Shown here: piece after piece, positions 22,542 to 31,620 of the stretch
How positions within the stretch are numbered: the first letter of the stretch is position 1
Layout: each line of letters begins with the position of its first letter
Source: Halorubrum halophilum
GTDB taxonomy: Archaea; Halobacteriota; Halobacteria; Halobacteriales; Haloferacaceae
Direction of reading: 5' to 3'
Assembly: GCF_000739595.1 (NCBI RefSeq)
Contig: NZ_BBJP01000018.1
Span: 1 to 38,566, forward strand
DNA: 38,566 bases
Program-made: the position numbers and the translations under genes
Notes under the pieces: generated by a model
Database searches by the model: none
Seen by the model: only the letters and a program-made list of their open reading frames with translations
What the model was told of the DNA's origin: nothing

Positions 22542-22833
22542 GCGGTGAGGTGCGGTCAGCGAGCGCGGGCGGGGGCGACCGATACGTAGCGATCAGTGAC
22601 GTAGCCATCAGTGTGTGACCGATAATCACGGATCCGGGAGTATACGGCCCGTGCTACCGGGTTACACCCGATTCACCGAAGTCTTTATATGTCGGCCCAT
22701 GGTAGTGTCTGGTACCAGAACGCCTCCGGCGCTGGTGGGATCGCACGCTGAAATGAACGGGAGCTCTTGTGAACGGCTTGACGCACGACGGCGAGCGCTC
22801 GCCATCCCCGGAGCGGTGATGGAGAGATAAAAA
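22542..22833 (+). promoter_or_regulatory. Promoter and long leader of coiled-coil gene
   Basis: This 292-nt gap has a near-perfect tandem 15-nt repeat (22584-22598 and 22599-22613, one mismatch), a TATA-like CTTTATATG (22683-22691), and then about 120 nt of probable 5' UTR. The UTR holds a perfect 14-bp palindrome GGCGAGCGCTCGCC (22790-22803), a short ORF (22753-22830), and a Shine-Dalgarno-like GGAG (22821-22824) 9 nt before the ATG at 22834. Most other genes in the window appear leaderless, so this arrangement stands out. Confidence 0.55.
22753..22830 (+). CDS. Possible 25-aa upstream ORF in the leader
   Basis: ATG at 22753 opens 25 codons (MNGSSCERLDARRRALAIPG and then AVMER) and the TAA ends 3 nt before the coiled-coil start at 22834. 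It lies within the predicted leader and spans the 14-bp palindrome. In the same frame a longer version begins at ATG 22699, but that is only about 12 nt from the TATA box and so probably is not transcribed. There is no homology evidence. It could couple or gate translation of the downstream gene, or be chance. Confidence 0.3.
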   Translation: MNGSSCERLDARRRALAIPGAVMER

Positions 22834-23757
22834 ATGGTAACGAAAGAAGAAGTCATCGAACAGTACGATATCGAGGCGATGGACGAGGCGGACAACGTGG
22901 ACCTTTCTGAGGACGACCTTGACAACGGGTCGAAGGGTCAGCTCATCAAACGCGCCGGTCAGCTGCGAGACCGACGCAACGAGCTGAACCAGATGGCCTC
23001 CGAGCGCGCCTCCAAGCGCGACGACCTCAACGCGAAGACGCGCGAGAAGGTCGACGAGGCCCAGGAACACCGCGAGAAGCGCGACGAGCTCAACGAGCAG
23101 GTCCAGGAGCACAAGGACAGCCGCAACGAGCTCAACGCCGAGGCCAACGAGCTGTTCGACGAGGTCGAGGAGCTCAAACAGGACATGGAGCTCGGCTCCG
23201 GCAAGTCCATCGAGGAGCTCAAAGAGGAGATCGAGGACCTGGAGTTCCGTCAGCAGACGGAGGTCCTCGACGCCGAAGACGAGCGCGAGCTCATCGAGAA
23301 GATCGACGAGAAGCGCGAGAAGCTCGCCGAGAAGAAGGACAAGGTCGACGACACGAGCGAGCTCGACGATCTCGTCGAGGAGGCCGAAGAGGTTCGTTCC
23401 GAGGCGTCCCAGCACCACCAGAAGGTGACGGAGCTCGCCGACAAGGCCCAGGAGCACCACAACCAGATGATCGAGGCCTACCGCGAGGCCGACGACATCC
23501 GTGACGAGGCCGACGAGATGCACGAGCTGTTCGTCGAGGCCCAGGAGGCCGCCGACCAGCACCACGAGGACTTCGTCCGCGTCCAGAAGCGCCTGCGCGA
23601 GCTCGACAAGGAAGAGGAGGAAGAGCGCAAGGACGAGCGCGCCGAGAAGCGCGAGGAAGAGAAGGAGGAGGCCGAGGAGATCTACCAGAAGTTCAAGGAG
23701 GGCGAGACGCTCGACACCGAGGACCTGATGAAGCTCCAGAAGACCGGCCTGCTGTAA
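22834..23757 (+). CDS. COG1340-like coiled-coil protein
   Basis: A 307-aa protein almost entirely of charged heptads. After a short acidic N-terminus (MVTKEEVIEQYDIEAMDEAD) come long Glu/Lys/Arg helices from about residue 35 to 285 (for example REKRDELNEQVQEHKDSRNE), with a His-rich stretch around 190-250 (SQHHQKVTE, EHHNQM, DQHHEDF). A C-terminal cap reads GETLDTEDLMKLQKTGLL. There is no membrane or enzyme domain. It resembles archaeal coiled-coil proteins sometimes mislabelled phosphoserine phosphatase. A structural or scaffolding role is likely. The start at 22834 has a GGAG Shine-Dalgarno sequence, unusual among the genes here. Confidence 0.85.
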   Translation: MVTKEEVIEQYDIEAMDEADNVDLSEDDLDNGSKGQLIKRAGQLRDRRNELNQMASERASKRDDLNAKTREKVDEAQEHREKRDELNEQVQEHKDSRNELNAEANELFDEVEELKQDMELGSGKSIEELKEEIEDLEFRQQTEVLDAEDERELIEKIDEKREKLAEKKDKVDDTSELDDLVEEAEEVRSEASQHHQKVTELADKAQEHHNQMIEAYREADDIRDEADEMHELFVEAQEAADQHHEDFVRVQKRLRELDKEEEEERKDERAEKREEEKEEAEEIYQKFKEGETLDTEDLMKLQKTGLL

Positions 23758-23844
23758 GTTCGGTCGAAGCGACGTTTCTGCGGTTCTTTCGCGAGGTATC
23801 CAGCGTCGGCTCCAGGGGTCTGTGGGTAGTGGTCGTCCGAATAG

Positions 23845-23857
23845 GTCCGCTTCGGAC
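23845..23857. terminator. Small hairpin between convergent genes
   Basis: GTCCG (23845-23849) pairs with CGGAC (23853-23857) over CTT. It lies 88 nt past the coiled-coil stop and 19 nt past the NCS2 stop on the other strand. There is no T-run, so a terminator role is weak. Confidence 0.25.
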
Positions 23858-23875
23858 GGTATCAGTCAGTCTGAG

Positions 23876-25390
23876 TCACTTCCGTAGCGGAAAGAAGCGC
23901 TCGTACGCGGACGTGAAGTCCGCGTCCGCTTCGGTCGCGTCCTCCCACGCGGTGAGCCCGCGTTCCGCGGCCGTCCCCGCGATCGAGTTGTCGAGGGCGA
24001 ACGCGACGAGTCCCCCGACGGCCATCCCTGTCGACCCGATGACGAAGACGGTGTTCGCGACGACGTCGGCGCCGAGGACGGAACCAAGCAGGAAGGTCTC
24101 GGCCAGCCCCTGCTGTAGGGCGTCCGCGCTCCCGACGCTCCGCATGTACTCCGGGATGGCCAGCCCGGTGAAGAGCGCGATCCCGATAATGAAGATGTTG
24201 CGCGACGAGTCGAGATCGACGTACTTGAGATTCGAGAGACCGACACCGGCGATCTGGGCGAACATCGCGATGTAGAGTCCGCCGATGATCGGGCCCGGAA
24301 TGGTGGCGACGAGCTGGCCGAAGTAGCCGACGAACCCGACGACGATCATGAGCGCGGCGCCGATCTGGACGACGTAGCGCGAGGCCACGCCGGTGAGACC
24401 GATCGCACCGATGTTCTCGGAGTAGGAGGTCGACCCGCCGGTACCCATTACCCCGGAGAAGACGTTCATGAGTCCTTCCATCCCGATGCCGTGGGTCATG
24501 CGCTCGCTGCTGGGGGCACCCATGCCGGAGAGGCGGGCGACGGCGTGGTAATCGCCGATGGATTCAACGATCGAGGCGGCGACGCCGGCGAGCATTCCGA
24601 TGACGAACGCGGGCGTCACGCTCGGCGTCCCCCACTGAAGCGGGTAGATGGGGTGGACCGGTTCGGCCGCCGCGACGCTCGCCAGATCGACGAAGCCGGG
24701 GGCCTCGGGCCCGAAAATACCGAGGACCGAGAGGACGGCGGCGACTACCCACGCGACGACGATACCGAGGAGGACCGGAAACAGCTGGAATATCCTCGAC
24801 TTCCCTCCGAGGTACTGTGAGAACAGAACGATCGCGACCAGCGTCAGGCCGACGAGCCACCAGTTCTGATCGGCTGTCGCGATATCCGGCGAGTTGAACA
24901 GCGACAGACCGATAAGGACGATGACGGGCGCGATAACGACCGGAGAGAGGTATCTTCGCAGTCGTCCGACAAGTCCGAGATAGCCGATCGCGACCTCGGC
25001 GAGCGCGGCGACGATGATCGCGCCTTGGAGCTGGAGGAGCGCCGCCCGCCAGGCGACGATGCCTTCCGGGGGATTCGCCGTCACGACACCGATGACCGCC
25101 AGTGCGGGCGCGAGCATCGAGAACGGCGCTCCCTGCACGATCGGGTAGCGATTGCCGAACGTCGTCTGCGCGAGGGTCGCGATGCCAGAGACGACGAAGA
25201 ACGTGCCGACGAAACGCGGGATGACCGATTCGGGCATTCCCATCGCGCCGGCGAGGAGAAGCGGGACGGCGATGTTCGCGCCCACCATCGTGAGATAGTG
25301 CTGGACGCCGAGAAGGAGCGATCTCCCTAACGGCGGTTTGTCGTCAATACCGTACTGAACGAACGAGTCCTCGTCGTCGTTGCCTCCCAT
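23876..25390 (-). CDS. NCS2 family xanthine/uracil permease
   Basis: A 504-aa carrier of the nucleobase-ascorbate transporter family with about 14 membrane segments. Signatures include VQHYLTMVGANIAVPLLL near the N-terminus (the QH motif in helix 1), QGAPFSMLAPALAVIG (helix 3), and ESIGDYHAVARLSG in the substrate-binding helix 8, followed by GGSTSYSENIGAIGLTGVASR (helix 10 family motif). The substrate is a nucleobase, uracil or xanthine; the type cannot be resolved without modelling. The polar ends are acidic. A T-rich stretch just upstream (25416-25428) is a candidate promoter. It is divergent from the SppA gene. Confidence 0.92.
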   Translation of the reverse strand: MGGNDDEDSFVQYGIDDKPPLGRSLLLGVQHYLTMVGANIAVPLLLAGAMGMPESVIPRFVGTFFVVSGIATLAQTTFGNRYPIVQGAPFSMLAPALAVIGVVTANPPEGIVAWRAALLQLQGAIIVAALAEVAIGYLGLVGRLRRYLSPVVIAPVIVLIGLSLFNSPDIATADQNWWLVGLTLVAIVLFSQYLGGKSRIFQLFPVLLGIVVAWVVAAVLSVLGIFGPEAPGFVDLASVAAAEPVHPIYPLQWGTPSVTPAFVIGMLAGVAASIVESIGDYHAVARLSGMGAPSSERMTHGIGMEGLMNVFSGVMGTGGSTSYSENIGAIGLTGVASRYVVQIGAALMIVVGFVGYFGQLVATIPGPIIGGLYIAMFAQIAGVGLSNLKYVDLDSSRNIFIIGIALFTGLAIPEYMRSVGSADALQQGLAETFLLGSVLGADVVANTVFVIGSTGMAVGGLVAFALDNSIAGTAAERGLTAWEDATEADADFTSAYERFFPLRK

Positions 25391-25415
25391 CCTTGTGGCT
25401 TCGTCATCACAGGGC

Positions 25416-25428
25416 TACAAAAATTCCC
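25416..25428 (-). promoter_or_regulatory. TATA-like stretch for NCS2 permease
   Basis: On the minus strand GGAATTTTTGTAG lies about 30 nt upstream of the ATG at 25390, the only AT-rich block close to this start. Confidence 0.45.
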
Positions 25429-25533
25429 TCTTTGAAGCACGGGAGGGACGGACGCCGCCCGCGACGTCCCAACTCGGAGTCGGATGAGTAGGTCCGCGAC
25501 GTGACTCGCGACAGCTTGTCCGTCTCCGACAGC

Positions 25534-25540
25534 ATATATA
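25534..25540 (+). promoter_or_regulatory. TATA box for SppA gene
   Basis: ATATATA (25534-25540) is 27 nt before the ATG at 25564 and decides that start over an upstream open-frame extension. Confidence 0.6.
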
Positions 25541-25563
25541 CGGCCACACGCCTAACCGGAGGC

Positions 25564-26499
25564 ATGGAACGCAACCCCCGCTCGAACGGGAAGAGCCTTC
25601 TCGCGGCTGCGGTGATCGGCGCGACGGCGACGGTGGCCGGCAAGCGGCTCGTCGCCCGACTCACCCGCGGTCGGTTCGGTGAGGCCGACGAGTACAACGC
25701 GGCGAAGGTGACGGTCTCGGGACCGATCACTCGGAAGAGCGGCCGCCCGTCCCCGCTCTCGGGACCGGGCGGGGCGACCGCGGACGACGTGGTGGAGCAG
25801 ATCGAGGCGGCCGACGAGGACGAGGACGTGGCGGCGCTCGTCGTCGAGCTCAACACCCCGGGCGGTGAGGTGCTCCCGAGCGACGACATCAGGCGCGCGG
25901 CGGCCGACTTCGACGGCCCCACCCTCGCGTACGCCACCGATACCTGCGCGTCCGGCGGCTACTGGATCGCGAGCGGCTGCGACGAGCTGTGGGCGCGCGA
26001 CGCGAGCCTCGTCGGCTCGATCGGCGTCGTCGGCTCCCGCCCGAACGCGGCCGGTCTCGCCGACAAGCTCGGGATTTCCTACGAGCAGTTCACCGCCGGC
26101 GAGTACAAGGACGCCGGCGTCCCCCTGCGGGAGATCGAGGAGGACGAGCGCGAGTACCTCCAGGGGATCATCGACGGCTACTACGAGCAGTTCGTCGAGA
26201 CCGTCAGCGAGGGTCGGGACATGGACCCGGAGGCGATCCGGGAGACCGAGGCGCGGGTCTATCTCGGCAGCGACGCCGCGGAGATCGGCCTCGTCGACGA
26301 GCTAGGGACCGAGGACGACGTGGAAGACCGGCTCGAAGCGCTGATCGGCGCGGAGCCCGAGATCCGCGAGTTCACGCCCGAGCGGGGGATCGCGGAGCGG
26401 CTCGGCATCGGCGCGGAGCGCGTCGCGTTCGCGGCCGGAAACGGCGTCGCGAGCGCCTTCACGAGCGAGGGCGGCGACGTGGACGTCGAGCTTCGGTAG
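25564..26499 (+). CDS. sppA: Signal peptide peptidase SppA (S49 family)
   Basis: A 311-aa membrane-anchored serine protease that degrades cleaved signal peptides. One N-terminal hydrophobic segment (LLAAAVIGATATVAGK) anchors it. The catalytic Ser130 lies in CASGGYW and the general-base Lys182 in AGEYKDAGVPLR. Their 52-residue spacing equals that of the characterised archaeal SppA as I remember it. The clp/crotonase core is shown by LVVELNTPGGEVLPSDDI and GSIGVVGSRPN. A helical C-terminus (VYLGSDAAEIGLVDELG onward) aids oligomerisation. Single-domain length matches archaeal SppA rather than the double-length E. coli form. Function is well supported. Confidence 0.92.
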   Translation: MERNPRSNGKSLLAAAVIGATATVAGKRLVARLTRGRFGEADEYNAAKVTVSGPITRKSGRPSPLSGPGGATADDVVEQIEAADEDEDVAALVVELNTPGGEVLPSDDIRRAAADFDGPTLAYATDTCASGGYWIASGCDELWARDASLVGSIGVVGSRPNAAGLADKLGISYEQFTAGEYKDAGVPLREIEEDEREYLQGIIDGYYEQFVETVSEGRDMDPEAIRETEARVYLGSDAAEIGLVDELGTEDDVEDRLEALIGAEPEIREFTPERGIAERLGIGAERVAFAAGNGVASAFTSEGGDVDVELR

Positions 26500-26571
26500 G
26501 TAGGGCTGACGGGTCGCCGGGGCGGTCGGCGGCCCCCATCCTGGGCGCGCCGATCCCGCGGCGACGGGGAG

Positions 26572-26580
26572 CTTTTTATC
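26572..26580 (+). promoter_or_regulatory. TATA-like box for DUF373 gene
   Basis: CTTTTTATC lies about 27 nt before the GTG at 26603, supporting a leaderless GTG start. Confidence 0.55.
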
Positions 26581-26602
26581 TGGGCGGATCGAGAGTCGGA
26601 AC

Positions 26603-27730
26603 GTGACGACGCTGGTCATCTGCATCGACCGCTCCGGGGCGATCGGACGAGCCACCAACGTCCCGATGCCGGTCGCCGGCTGGGAGGCGGTCCGCTCGCT
26701 CGTCACGGACGCCGGGCTGAGCGACCCGGAGGACGCCAGCGTCAACTGTCTGCTCGAATCGCTGCGGGTCGCCCGCGACCTCCGCGACGAGCGCGAGGAG
26801 GCGGTCGTCGCGGTCGTCTCGGCCGAGAGTGACACCGCGGTCGGCGCCGACCGCTCGATCGCCGCACAGCTCGACGACCTCGTCGATCGGTACGACCCGC
26901 GGGCCGCGATCGTCGTCGTCGACTCCGCGGAGGACGAGCAGGTGCTCCCGATCGTCGAGTCGCGGATGCCAGTCGACTCGGTCGACCGCGTCGTCGTTCG
27001 GCAGGCCCGCGACATCGAGTCGACCTACTACCTGCTCAAGCAGTTCCTCGCCGACGAGCAGCTCCGGTCGACGATTCTCGTCCCGTTCGGGATCGCGCTG
27101 CTGCTGGTGCCCGCGCTGTTCGCCTGGTTCTCCGCCGGCGAGGCGGTCGCGGGCGTCGCCGGGCTGCTCGGGGCCGCGCTCCTGTACAAGGGCCTCGCGA
27201 TCGACCGGTTCGTCGCGGGGATGCCCGAGCGGGTCCGCGAGGCGCTGTACGCCGGGCAGGTGTCGATCGTGACCTACGTCGTCGCCGGCGGACTCGCGCT
27301 GGTCGGTGGCTTCTTCGGCGTGCTCTCCGCGTCGGACCTCGGGGAAGCACCGGAGCTGGTTGAGGCGGTCGAGTTCGTCTACGCCGCCGTCCCGTGGTTC
27401 GCGGTCGCGGGCGTGACCGCGGCGGTCGGGCGGCTGCTCGACGAGCTGATCCGCGACGAGGGGATCCGGACGCCGTACCTCAACCTCCCGTTCGTCATCG
27501 CCGCGGTCGCTCTCGTCGTCCGCGGGTTCGCCGGCTACTTCCTCGCGCAGGAGGCGATCCACGAACCGTTCGAGATGGGTGCCGTCGCGGTCACCCCGGT
27601 CCAGCAGCTCGCGGCGTTCATCGTCGGCGGCATCGTGGTCTCGCTCGTGGGCGTCAAGCTCGCGAGCGACGTGGGGACGGAGACGCTGGAGGACGTGATC
27701 GACGCAGAGCGGGAGACCGACGGGGAGTGA
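26603..27730 (+). CDS. DUF373 family membrane protein
   Basis: A 375-aa archaeal protein of the DUF373 family. A soluble N-terminal domain of about 145 residues starts MTTLVICIDRSGAIGRATNV, continues with VNCLLESLRVARDL and IVVVDSAEDEQVLPI, and ends at QARDIESTYYLLKQFL. It looks like an alternating alpha/beta fold. The C-terminal part has about six or seven membrane helices (STILVPFGIALLLVPALFAW, TYVVAGGLALVGGFFGVL and so on). The start is a GTG supported by the TATA box. The family has no known function; a soluble regulatory domain tethered to a membrane bundle can be described but not interpreted. Confidence 0.88.
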   Translation: MTTLVICIDRSGAIGRATNVPMPVAGWEAVRSLVTDAGLSDPEDASVNCLLESLRVARDLRDEREEAVVAVVSAESDTAVGADRSIAAQLDDLVDRYDPRAAIVVVDSAEDEQVLPIVESRMPVDSVDRVVVRQARDIESTYYLLKQFLADEQLRSTILVPFGIALLLVPALFAWFSAGEAVAGVAGLLGAALLYKGLAIDRFVAGMPERVREALYAGQVSIVTYVVAGGLALVGGFFGVLSASDLGEAPELVEAVEFVYAAVPWFAVAGVTAAVGRLLDELIRDEGIRTPYLNLPFVIAAVALVVRGFAGYFLAQEAIHEPFEMGAVAVTPVQQLAAFIVGGIVVSLVGVKLASDVGTETLEDVIDAERETDGE

Positions 27731-27800
27731 GGCGCCGTATTTCCGTGGTCTCCCCACGTCGACCACGTCCCTTTTGTCGATCGCGAGCGCGTGACTCGCC

Positions 27801-28625
27801 ATGCAGGTTTACGGACTGATCGGGAACCCGGTGGGCCACTCGCTGTCGCCGCCGATGCACGAGGCCGGCTACGGGACGCTCGGGATCGACGCGCGCTACG
27901 TGACGTTCGAGCCGGCCCCCGACGACGCCGCCGCGGCGATCGAGGGGGCCGGCGCGCTCGGGGTCGCCGGGCTCAACGTCACGGTCCCGTTCAAGCAAGA
28001 CGTGCTGGCGGCGGTCGACCCCGCCCCCCTCGCCGAGCGGATCGGCGCGGTCAACACCGTCGATTTCGGCCCAATCCGCGACGGCGACGCCGACCGCCCT
28101 CGGGGGCACAACACCGACGCGGCGGGCGTGAAACGCGCGTTTTCTCATCACGGCGTCGAGCTGGACGACCGGGACGCGGTCGTCGTCGGGGCGGGCGGCG
28201 CGGGACGGGCGGCCGCGTTCGCGCTGGCCGACGCGGGCGCGGCGGTCCACGTCGCGAACCGCACCGCGGAGCGGGCGGTCGAACTGGCCGAGGCGGTCCC
28301 CGACGCGACCGGCGGGGGGATCGACGATCTCGGCGATCGGGTCGCCGGCGCCGACGTGCTGGTCAACGCGACCAGCGTGGGAATGGACGAGCCCGACGCG
28401 ACCCCGGTTCCCGCCGAGCACCTCCACGGCGACCTCGCCGTGCTCGACGCGGTGTACGCGCCGATCGAGACCCGGCTCCTGCGGGAGGCGGCCGACGCGG
28501 GCGCGACGACGATCGACGGGGCGTGGATGCTGCTGTTTCAGGGCGTCGAGGCGTTCGAAATCTGGACCGGCGCCGACGCGCCGGTTGAGGCGATGAACGC
28601 GGCGCTGCGGGCGGAGCTGGAGTGA
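27801..28625 (+). CDS. aroE: Shikimate dehydrogenase
   Basis: A 274-aa NADPH-dependent enzyme reducing 3-dehydroshikimate to shikimate in aromatic amino acid and folate-precursor synthesis. Substrate-binding signatures are [17 protein letters not shown] and [10 protein letters not shown] (catalytic Lys), with [11 protein letters not shown] holding the catalytic Asp. The NADP-binding Rossmann loop is [19 protein letters not shown], followed by HVANRT. The C-terminal part [19 protein letters not shown] is conserved. The start ATG at 27801 gives the typical [10 protein letters not shown]. It is 1.3 kb upstream of the chorismate-using pab genes, so an aromatic-metabolism cluster is plausible though not one operon. 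Confidence 0.95.
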   Translation: MQVYGLIGNPVGHSLSPPMHEAGYGTLGIDARYVTFEPAPDDAAAAIEGAGALGVAGLNVTVPFKQDVLAAVDPAPLAERIGAVNTVDFGPIRDGDADRPRGHNTDAAGVKRAFSHHGVELDDRDAVVVGAGGAGRAAAFALADAGAAVHVANRTAERAVELAEAVPDATGGGIDDLGDRVAGADVLVNATSVGMDEPDATPVPAEHLHGDLAVLDAVYAPIETRLLREAADAGATTIDGAWMLLFQGVEAFEIWTGADAPVEAMNAALRAELE

Positions 28626-28670
28626 GGCGAGAGCGAGGAGTCAAAAAAACGGACTCGATCCGCGACCGCC

Positions 28671-29129
28671 TCAGAACAGCGTCGGGCTCGCGAGCAGGCC
28701 GGCCGCGACGACGAGCGCGACGGAGAGCCCGGCGGCGCCGTAGAGGAACGGCTTCGCGTCGCGGGCGGGCTCGCGGAGCTTCCCGGCGTCGACGCCGTCG
28801 ATGATCTTCCCGCTGCCGACCTCGACGAGGCCGGTAATCAGGAACCACAGCGCGATCATCGTCACCACGAGGTACCCGCGGGCGCTCCCGGTGAGCGACT
28901 CGAACGTGTAGAGCGTGCCCGCCATGTGGCCGCCGGTGGCGATGAACGCGAGCGCGGCGATCCGACTGATCCACCGGAGGCGGCCGACGATCGAGCCGAG
29001 CGCGCCGCCGTCGATGTCGCCGCGGAGCGCGGGCGGAAGCACGGCCAGTGCGACGAACAACACGCTGCCGGTCCACAGTACCGCGAAGGCGACGTGGACC
29101 GACCACATCACCGGGTTGAGAGCGTCCAT
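28671..29129 (-). CDS. CopD-like four-helix membrane protein
   Basis: A 152-aa protein with four hydrophobic helices: VMWSVHVAFAVLWTGSVLFVAL, RIAALAFIATGGHMAGTLYTF, GYLVVTMIALWFLITGLVEV and FLYGAAGLSVALVVAAGLL. Each of the first two holds a conserved-looking His (SVH, GGH), as in the CopD/DUF2269-type copper and haem-related membrane proteins. The call to CopD is tentative; metal binding by the His residues is inference. The ATG at 29129 lies 27 nt from a clear TATA box, so it is leaderless. It is divergent from the HhH gene. Confidence 0.72.
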   Translation of the reverse strand: MDALNPVMWSVHVAFAVLWTGSVLFVALAVLPPALRGDIDGGALGSIVGRLRWISRIAALAFIATGGHMAGTLYTFESLTGSARGYLVVTMIALWFLITGLVEVGSGKIIDGVDAGKLREPARDAKPFLYGAAGLSVALVVAAGLLASPTLF

Positions 29130-29151
29130 ACCGTCCGTACGCGCCGGCGAT

Positions 29152-29160
29152 CCTTATAAA
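29152..29160 (-). promoter_or_regulatory. TATA box for CopD-like gene
   Basis: TTTATAAGG on the minus strand is 23-31 nt upstream of the ATG at 29129, a textbook leaderless spacing. Confidence 0.6.
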
Positions 29161-29235
29161 CCGGCGAGACGCGGTCGGCGGGTGCTGAGGAGGGTCGACG
29201 CCGACTGAACGTGGCGATCCGTCCCGGTGGCGACG

Positions 29236-29245
29236 GCTTTTAAAT
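29236..29245 (+). promoter_or_regulatory. TATA-like box for HhH gene
   Basis: CTTTTAAATA lies about 29 nt before the ATG at 29270. Confidence 0.55.
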
Positions 29246-29269
29246 ATCCGACGTTCGTACCTGCCGTCG

Positions 29270-29830
29270 ATGGCCCTACTGCAGAAGCTCAAAGAGAAGC
29301 TCGGGTTCGGGAGCGGTCCGGCGGAACGCGAGGAGACGGACCCGGAAGTGACCGTCGAGCACGAACCGGAGTCGGAATCGGAGGCGGAACCGGGACCAGA
29401 ATCGACGGACGACGCCGACGAACCGGTCGCCGCGGAGACGGAGGCGGCCGCCTCGACCGAATCGCTGGTCGACGAGGAGGGCGCCGCCGAGGATCCGGCC
29501 GAGGCGGCCGAGCCGGCGGAGGCCGCGGGAATGGCCCACGAGGAGATGGCGGACGACGACGCCGAGACGGGCGCGGACGAGGCTGTGGCGGGGGCAGATG
29601 ACGACGAGGCGGACGCTGATGAAGACGAAGCGAGCGCGGATGAGGACGTGGTGGGCGTCGCGGTCGACGAGCTCAAGGGCATCGGGCCGGCCTACGCGGA
29701 GCGGCTCGCCGAGATCGGGATCGAGACTGTCGCGGATCTGGCGGCTGCCGACGCCGAGGCCGTCGCCGAGGGGGCGAGCGTGGGCGAGAAGCGGGCGGCG
29801 ACGTGGATCGATCGCGCCGAGGAGTTCTGA
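29270..29830 (+). CDS. Acidic-linker helix-hairpin-helix protein
   Basis: A 186-aa protein in three parts. Residues 1-16 ([16 protein letters not shown]) form a basic amphipathic helix. Residues about 17-125 are a very acidic Ala/Glu/Asp low-complexity region, likely disordered. Residues about 128-186 are a helix-hairpin-helix domain ([20 protein letters not shown], then [17 protein letters not shown]), the tandem HhH found in RNA-polymerase alpha-like and DNA-repair proteins. It may bind DNA or a partner protein. It is followed by the pabB/trpE gene 71 nt downstream, which may be co-transcribed. There is no enzyme domain. Confidence 0.84.
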   Translation: MALLQKLKEKLGFGSGPAEREETDPEVTVEHEPESESEAEPGPESTDDADEPVAAETEAAASTESLVDEEGAAEDPAEAAEPAEAAGMAHEEMADDDAETGADEAVAGADDDEADADEDEASADEDVVGVAVDELKGIGPAYAERLAEIGIETVADLAAADAEAVAEGASVGEKRAATWIDRAEEF

Positions 29831-29901
29831 CTCCGCCGACTGCGACCGGTTCCGAGGTCGCCGACCGCAACTGTTTCGTCGGCCCCGCCGAACCGAGAGG
29901 C

Positions 29902-31620
29902 ATGCAGCGATCGGTACACACCGACCGGGACCGGTTCCGCGAGGTCGCCGCCGCGGCGCCCGCGGGGGCCCGAGTCCCGGTCGAACGCCGGGTCGCCGTC
30001 GACGACCCCTTCGCGGCCTACCGACGCGCCCGCGACGGCCCCGGCGGGTTCCTCTACGAGACCACCGGCGGTCAGTCCGGCTGGGGGTACTTCGGCGTCG
30101 ACCCGGTCGAGCGACTCACCGTCTCCGGGGAGGCGGTGATCGCGTCGGCGGGAGAGGAGGCCACCGGCGATTACCGTCGCCCGAGCCCCACCCTCTCAGC
30201 GCTGGAGGGGCTGATCGAAGGCGAAGCCCTCGCGCGCGGCGACTGTGAGGTTCCCTATCCGTGCGGCGCGTTCGGGTGGCTCTCGTACGACGCCGCCCGG
30301 GAGCTGGAGTCGTTCCCGGAGCCGGCACCGGCGGGTCTCGGCGCGGTCGACGACCGGGGGCTCCCGCGGCTCCGGGTCGGCGTCTTCGACCGCGTGGCGG
30401 CGTGGGAGTGTCCGGCTTTTGCGGACGACGGCGACGCCGCCGACTCCGCCGACGCCACGCTCACCCTCCGCGTGACGGCCTGCCCGCGCGTTCCAGAGGG
30501 ACTCGACGACCCGGACGGCGACCGCGACGCGCTCGACGCGCTGTTCGACGAGGGAGCGTCGCGCGCGAGCGACTTGATCGATCGGATCGAGTCGGGCGAT
30601 CCCGCGGTCGGGCCGGCCCCCGATCCGGACGCGTCGACGGCGACCTTCGAGAGCGACGCCGGCCGTGAGGGCTACGCCGAGGCCGTCCGTCGGGTGAAGG
30701 AGCACGTCCGCGACGGCGACACCTTTCAGGCGAACGTCTCTCAGCGGCTGCGCGCCCCGGCCGCGGTCCATCCCGTCGAGGCGTACGACGCGCTCCGGGC
30801 GGTGAACCCGGCGCCGTACTCGGGGCTGATCGAGTTCTCTCGGAGGGATGGGGAAGGCGAGGACGGAGGAGGCGAGGACGGCGGGGACGAGGGCGACGAC
30901 CCCCCGTCCGGCGTCGACCTCGTGAGCGCGAGCCCGGAGCTGCTGCTGGAGCGGGTTCCGGCCGAGGACGGGGCGGTCGGCGAACGCGACGGAGACGACG
31001 CCGGCGACCGCCTCGTCACGGAACCCATCGCCGGCACCCGGCCGCGCGGGGAGACACCGGAGGCGGACGCCGACATGGAGGCGGAGCTGACCGGCGACGC
31101 GAAGGAGCGCGCCGAACACGCGATGCTCGTCGACCTGGAGCGCAACGACCTCGGGAAGGTCTCGCGGTTCGGTTCGGTCGATGTGGCGGAGTACCGCCGC
31201 GTGGACCGGTACAGCGAGGTGATGCACCTCGTGAGCTTGATCGAGGGCGAGGCGCGGCCCGACGTGGGGCTCGCGGACGCGATCGCGGCGTGTTTCCCCG
31301 GCGGGACGATCACGGGCGCGCCCAAGCCGCGGACGATGGAGATCATCGACGAGCTGGAGAAGACCCGGCGCGGTCCGTACACCGGCTCGATGCTCGCGGC
31401 CGGCTTCGACGGGCGGGCGACGCTCAACATCGTCATCCGTACCCTCGTCCGACGGGCGGCCGAGTACCACCTGCGGGTCGGCGCGGGGATCGTCCACGAC
31501 TCCGAGCCCGACGCGGAGTACGAGGAGACGCTCGCGAAGGCCCGGGCGCTCGTGACCGCGGTCGACGAGGCGCTCGCAGCCGGCGGGATGGCGGTCGAGG
31601 AGGGGAACGCGGATGACTGA
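29902..31620 (+). CDS. Chorismate-binding synthase component I (PabB/TrpE family)
   Basis: A 572-aa enzyme that aminates chorismate using ammonia from the following amidotransferase. Conserved blocks are [14 protein letters not shown], the active-site [32 protein letters not shown], and [19 protein letters not shown]. The operon (amidotransferase plus class IV aminotransferase) says aminodeoxychorismate synthase for p-aminobenzoate. However, the key residue in PIAGT is Ala, as in anthranilate synthase, where E. coli PabB has Lys. An acidic insertion sits around residues 314-330. The ATG at 29902 gives [12 protein letters not shown]; upstream in-frame codons overlap the HhH gene. It overlaps pabA by 8 nt. 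Confidence 0.88.
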   Translation: MQRSVHTDRDRFREVAAAAPAGARVPVERRVAVDDPFAAYRRARDGPGGFLYETTGGQSGWGYFGVDPVERLTVSGEAVIASAGEEATGDYRRPSPTLSALEGLIEGEALARGDCEVPYPCGAFGWLSYDAARELESFPEPAPAGLGAVDDRGLPRLRVGVFDRVAAWECPAFADDGDAADSADATLTLRVTACPRVPEGLDDPDGDRDALDALFDEGASRASDLIDRIESGDPAVGPAPDPDASTATFESDAGREGYAEAVRRVKEHVRDGDTFQANVSQRLRAPAAVHPVEAYDALRAVNPAPYSGLIEFSRRDGEGEDGGGEDGGDEGDDPPSGVDLVSASPELLLERVPAEDGAVGERDGDDAGDRLVTEPIAGTRPRGETPEADADMEAELTGDAKERAEHAMLVDLERNDLGKVSRFGSVDVAEYRRVDRYSEVMHLVSLIEGEARPDVGLADAIAACFPGGTITGAPKPRTMEIIDELEKTRRGPYTGSMLAAGFDGRATLNIVIRTLVRRAAEYHLRVGAGIVHDSEPDAEYEETLAKARALVTAVDEALAAGGMAVEEGNADD

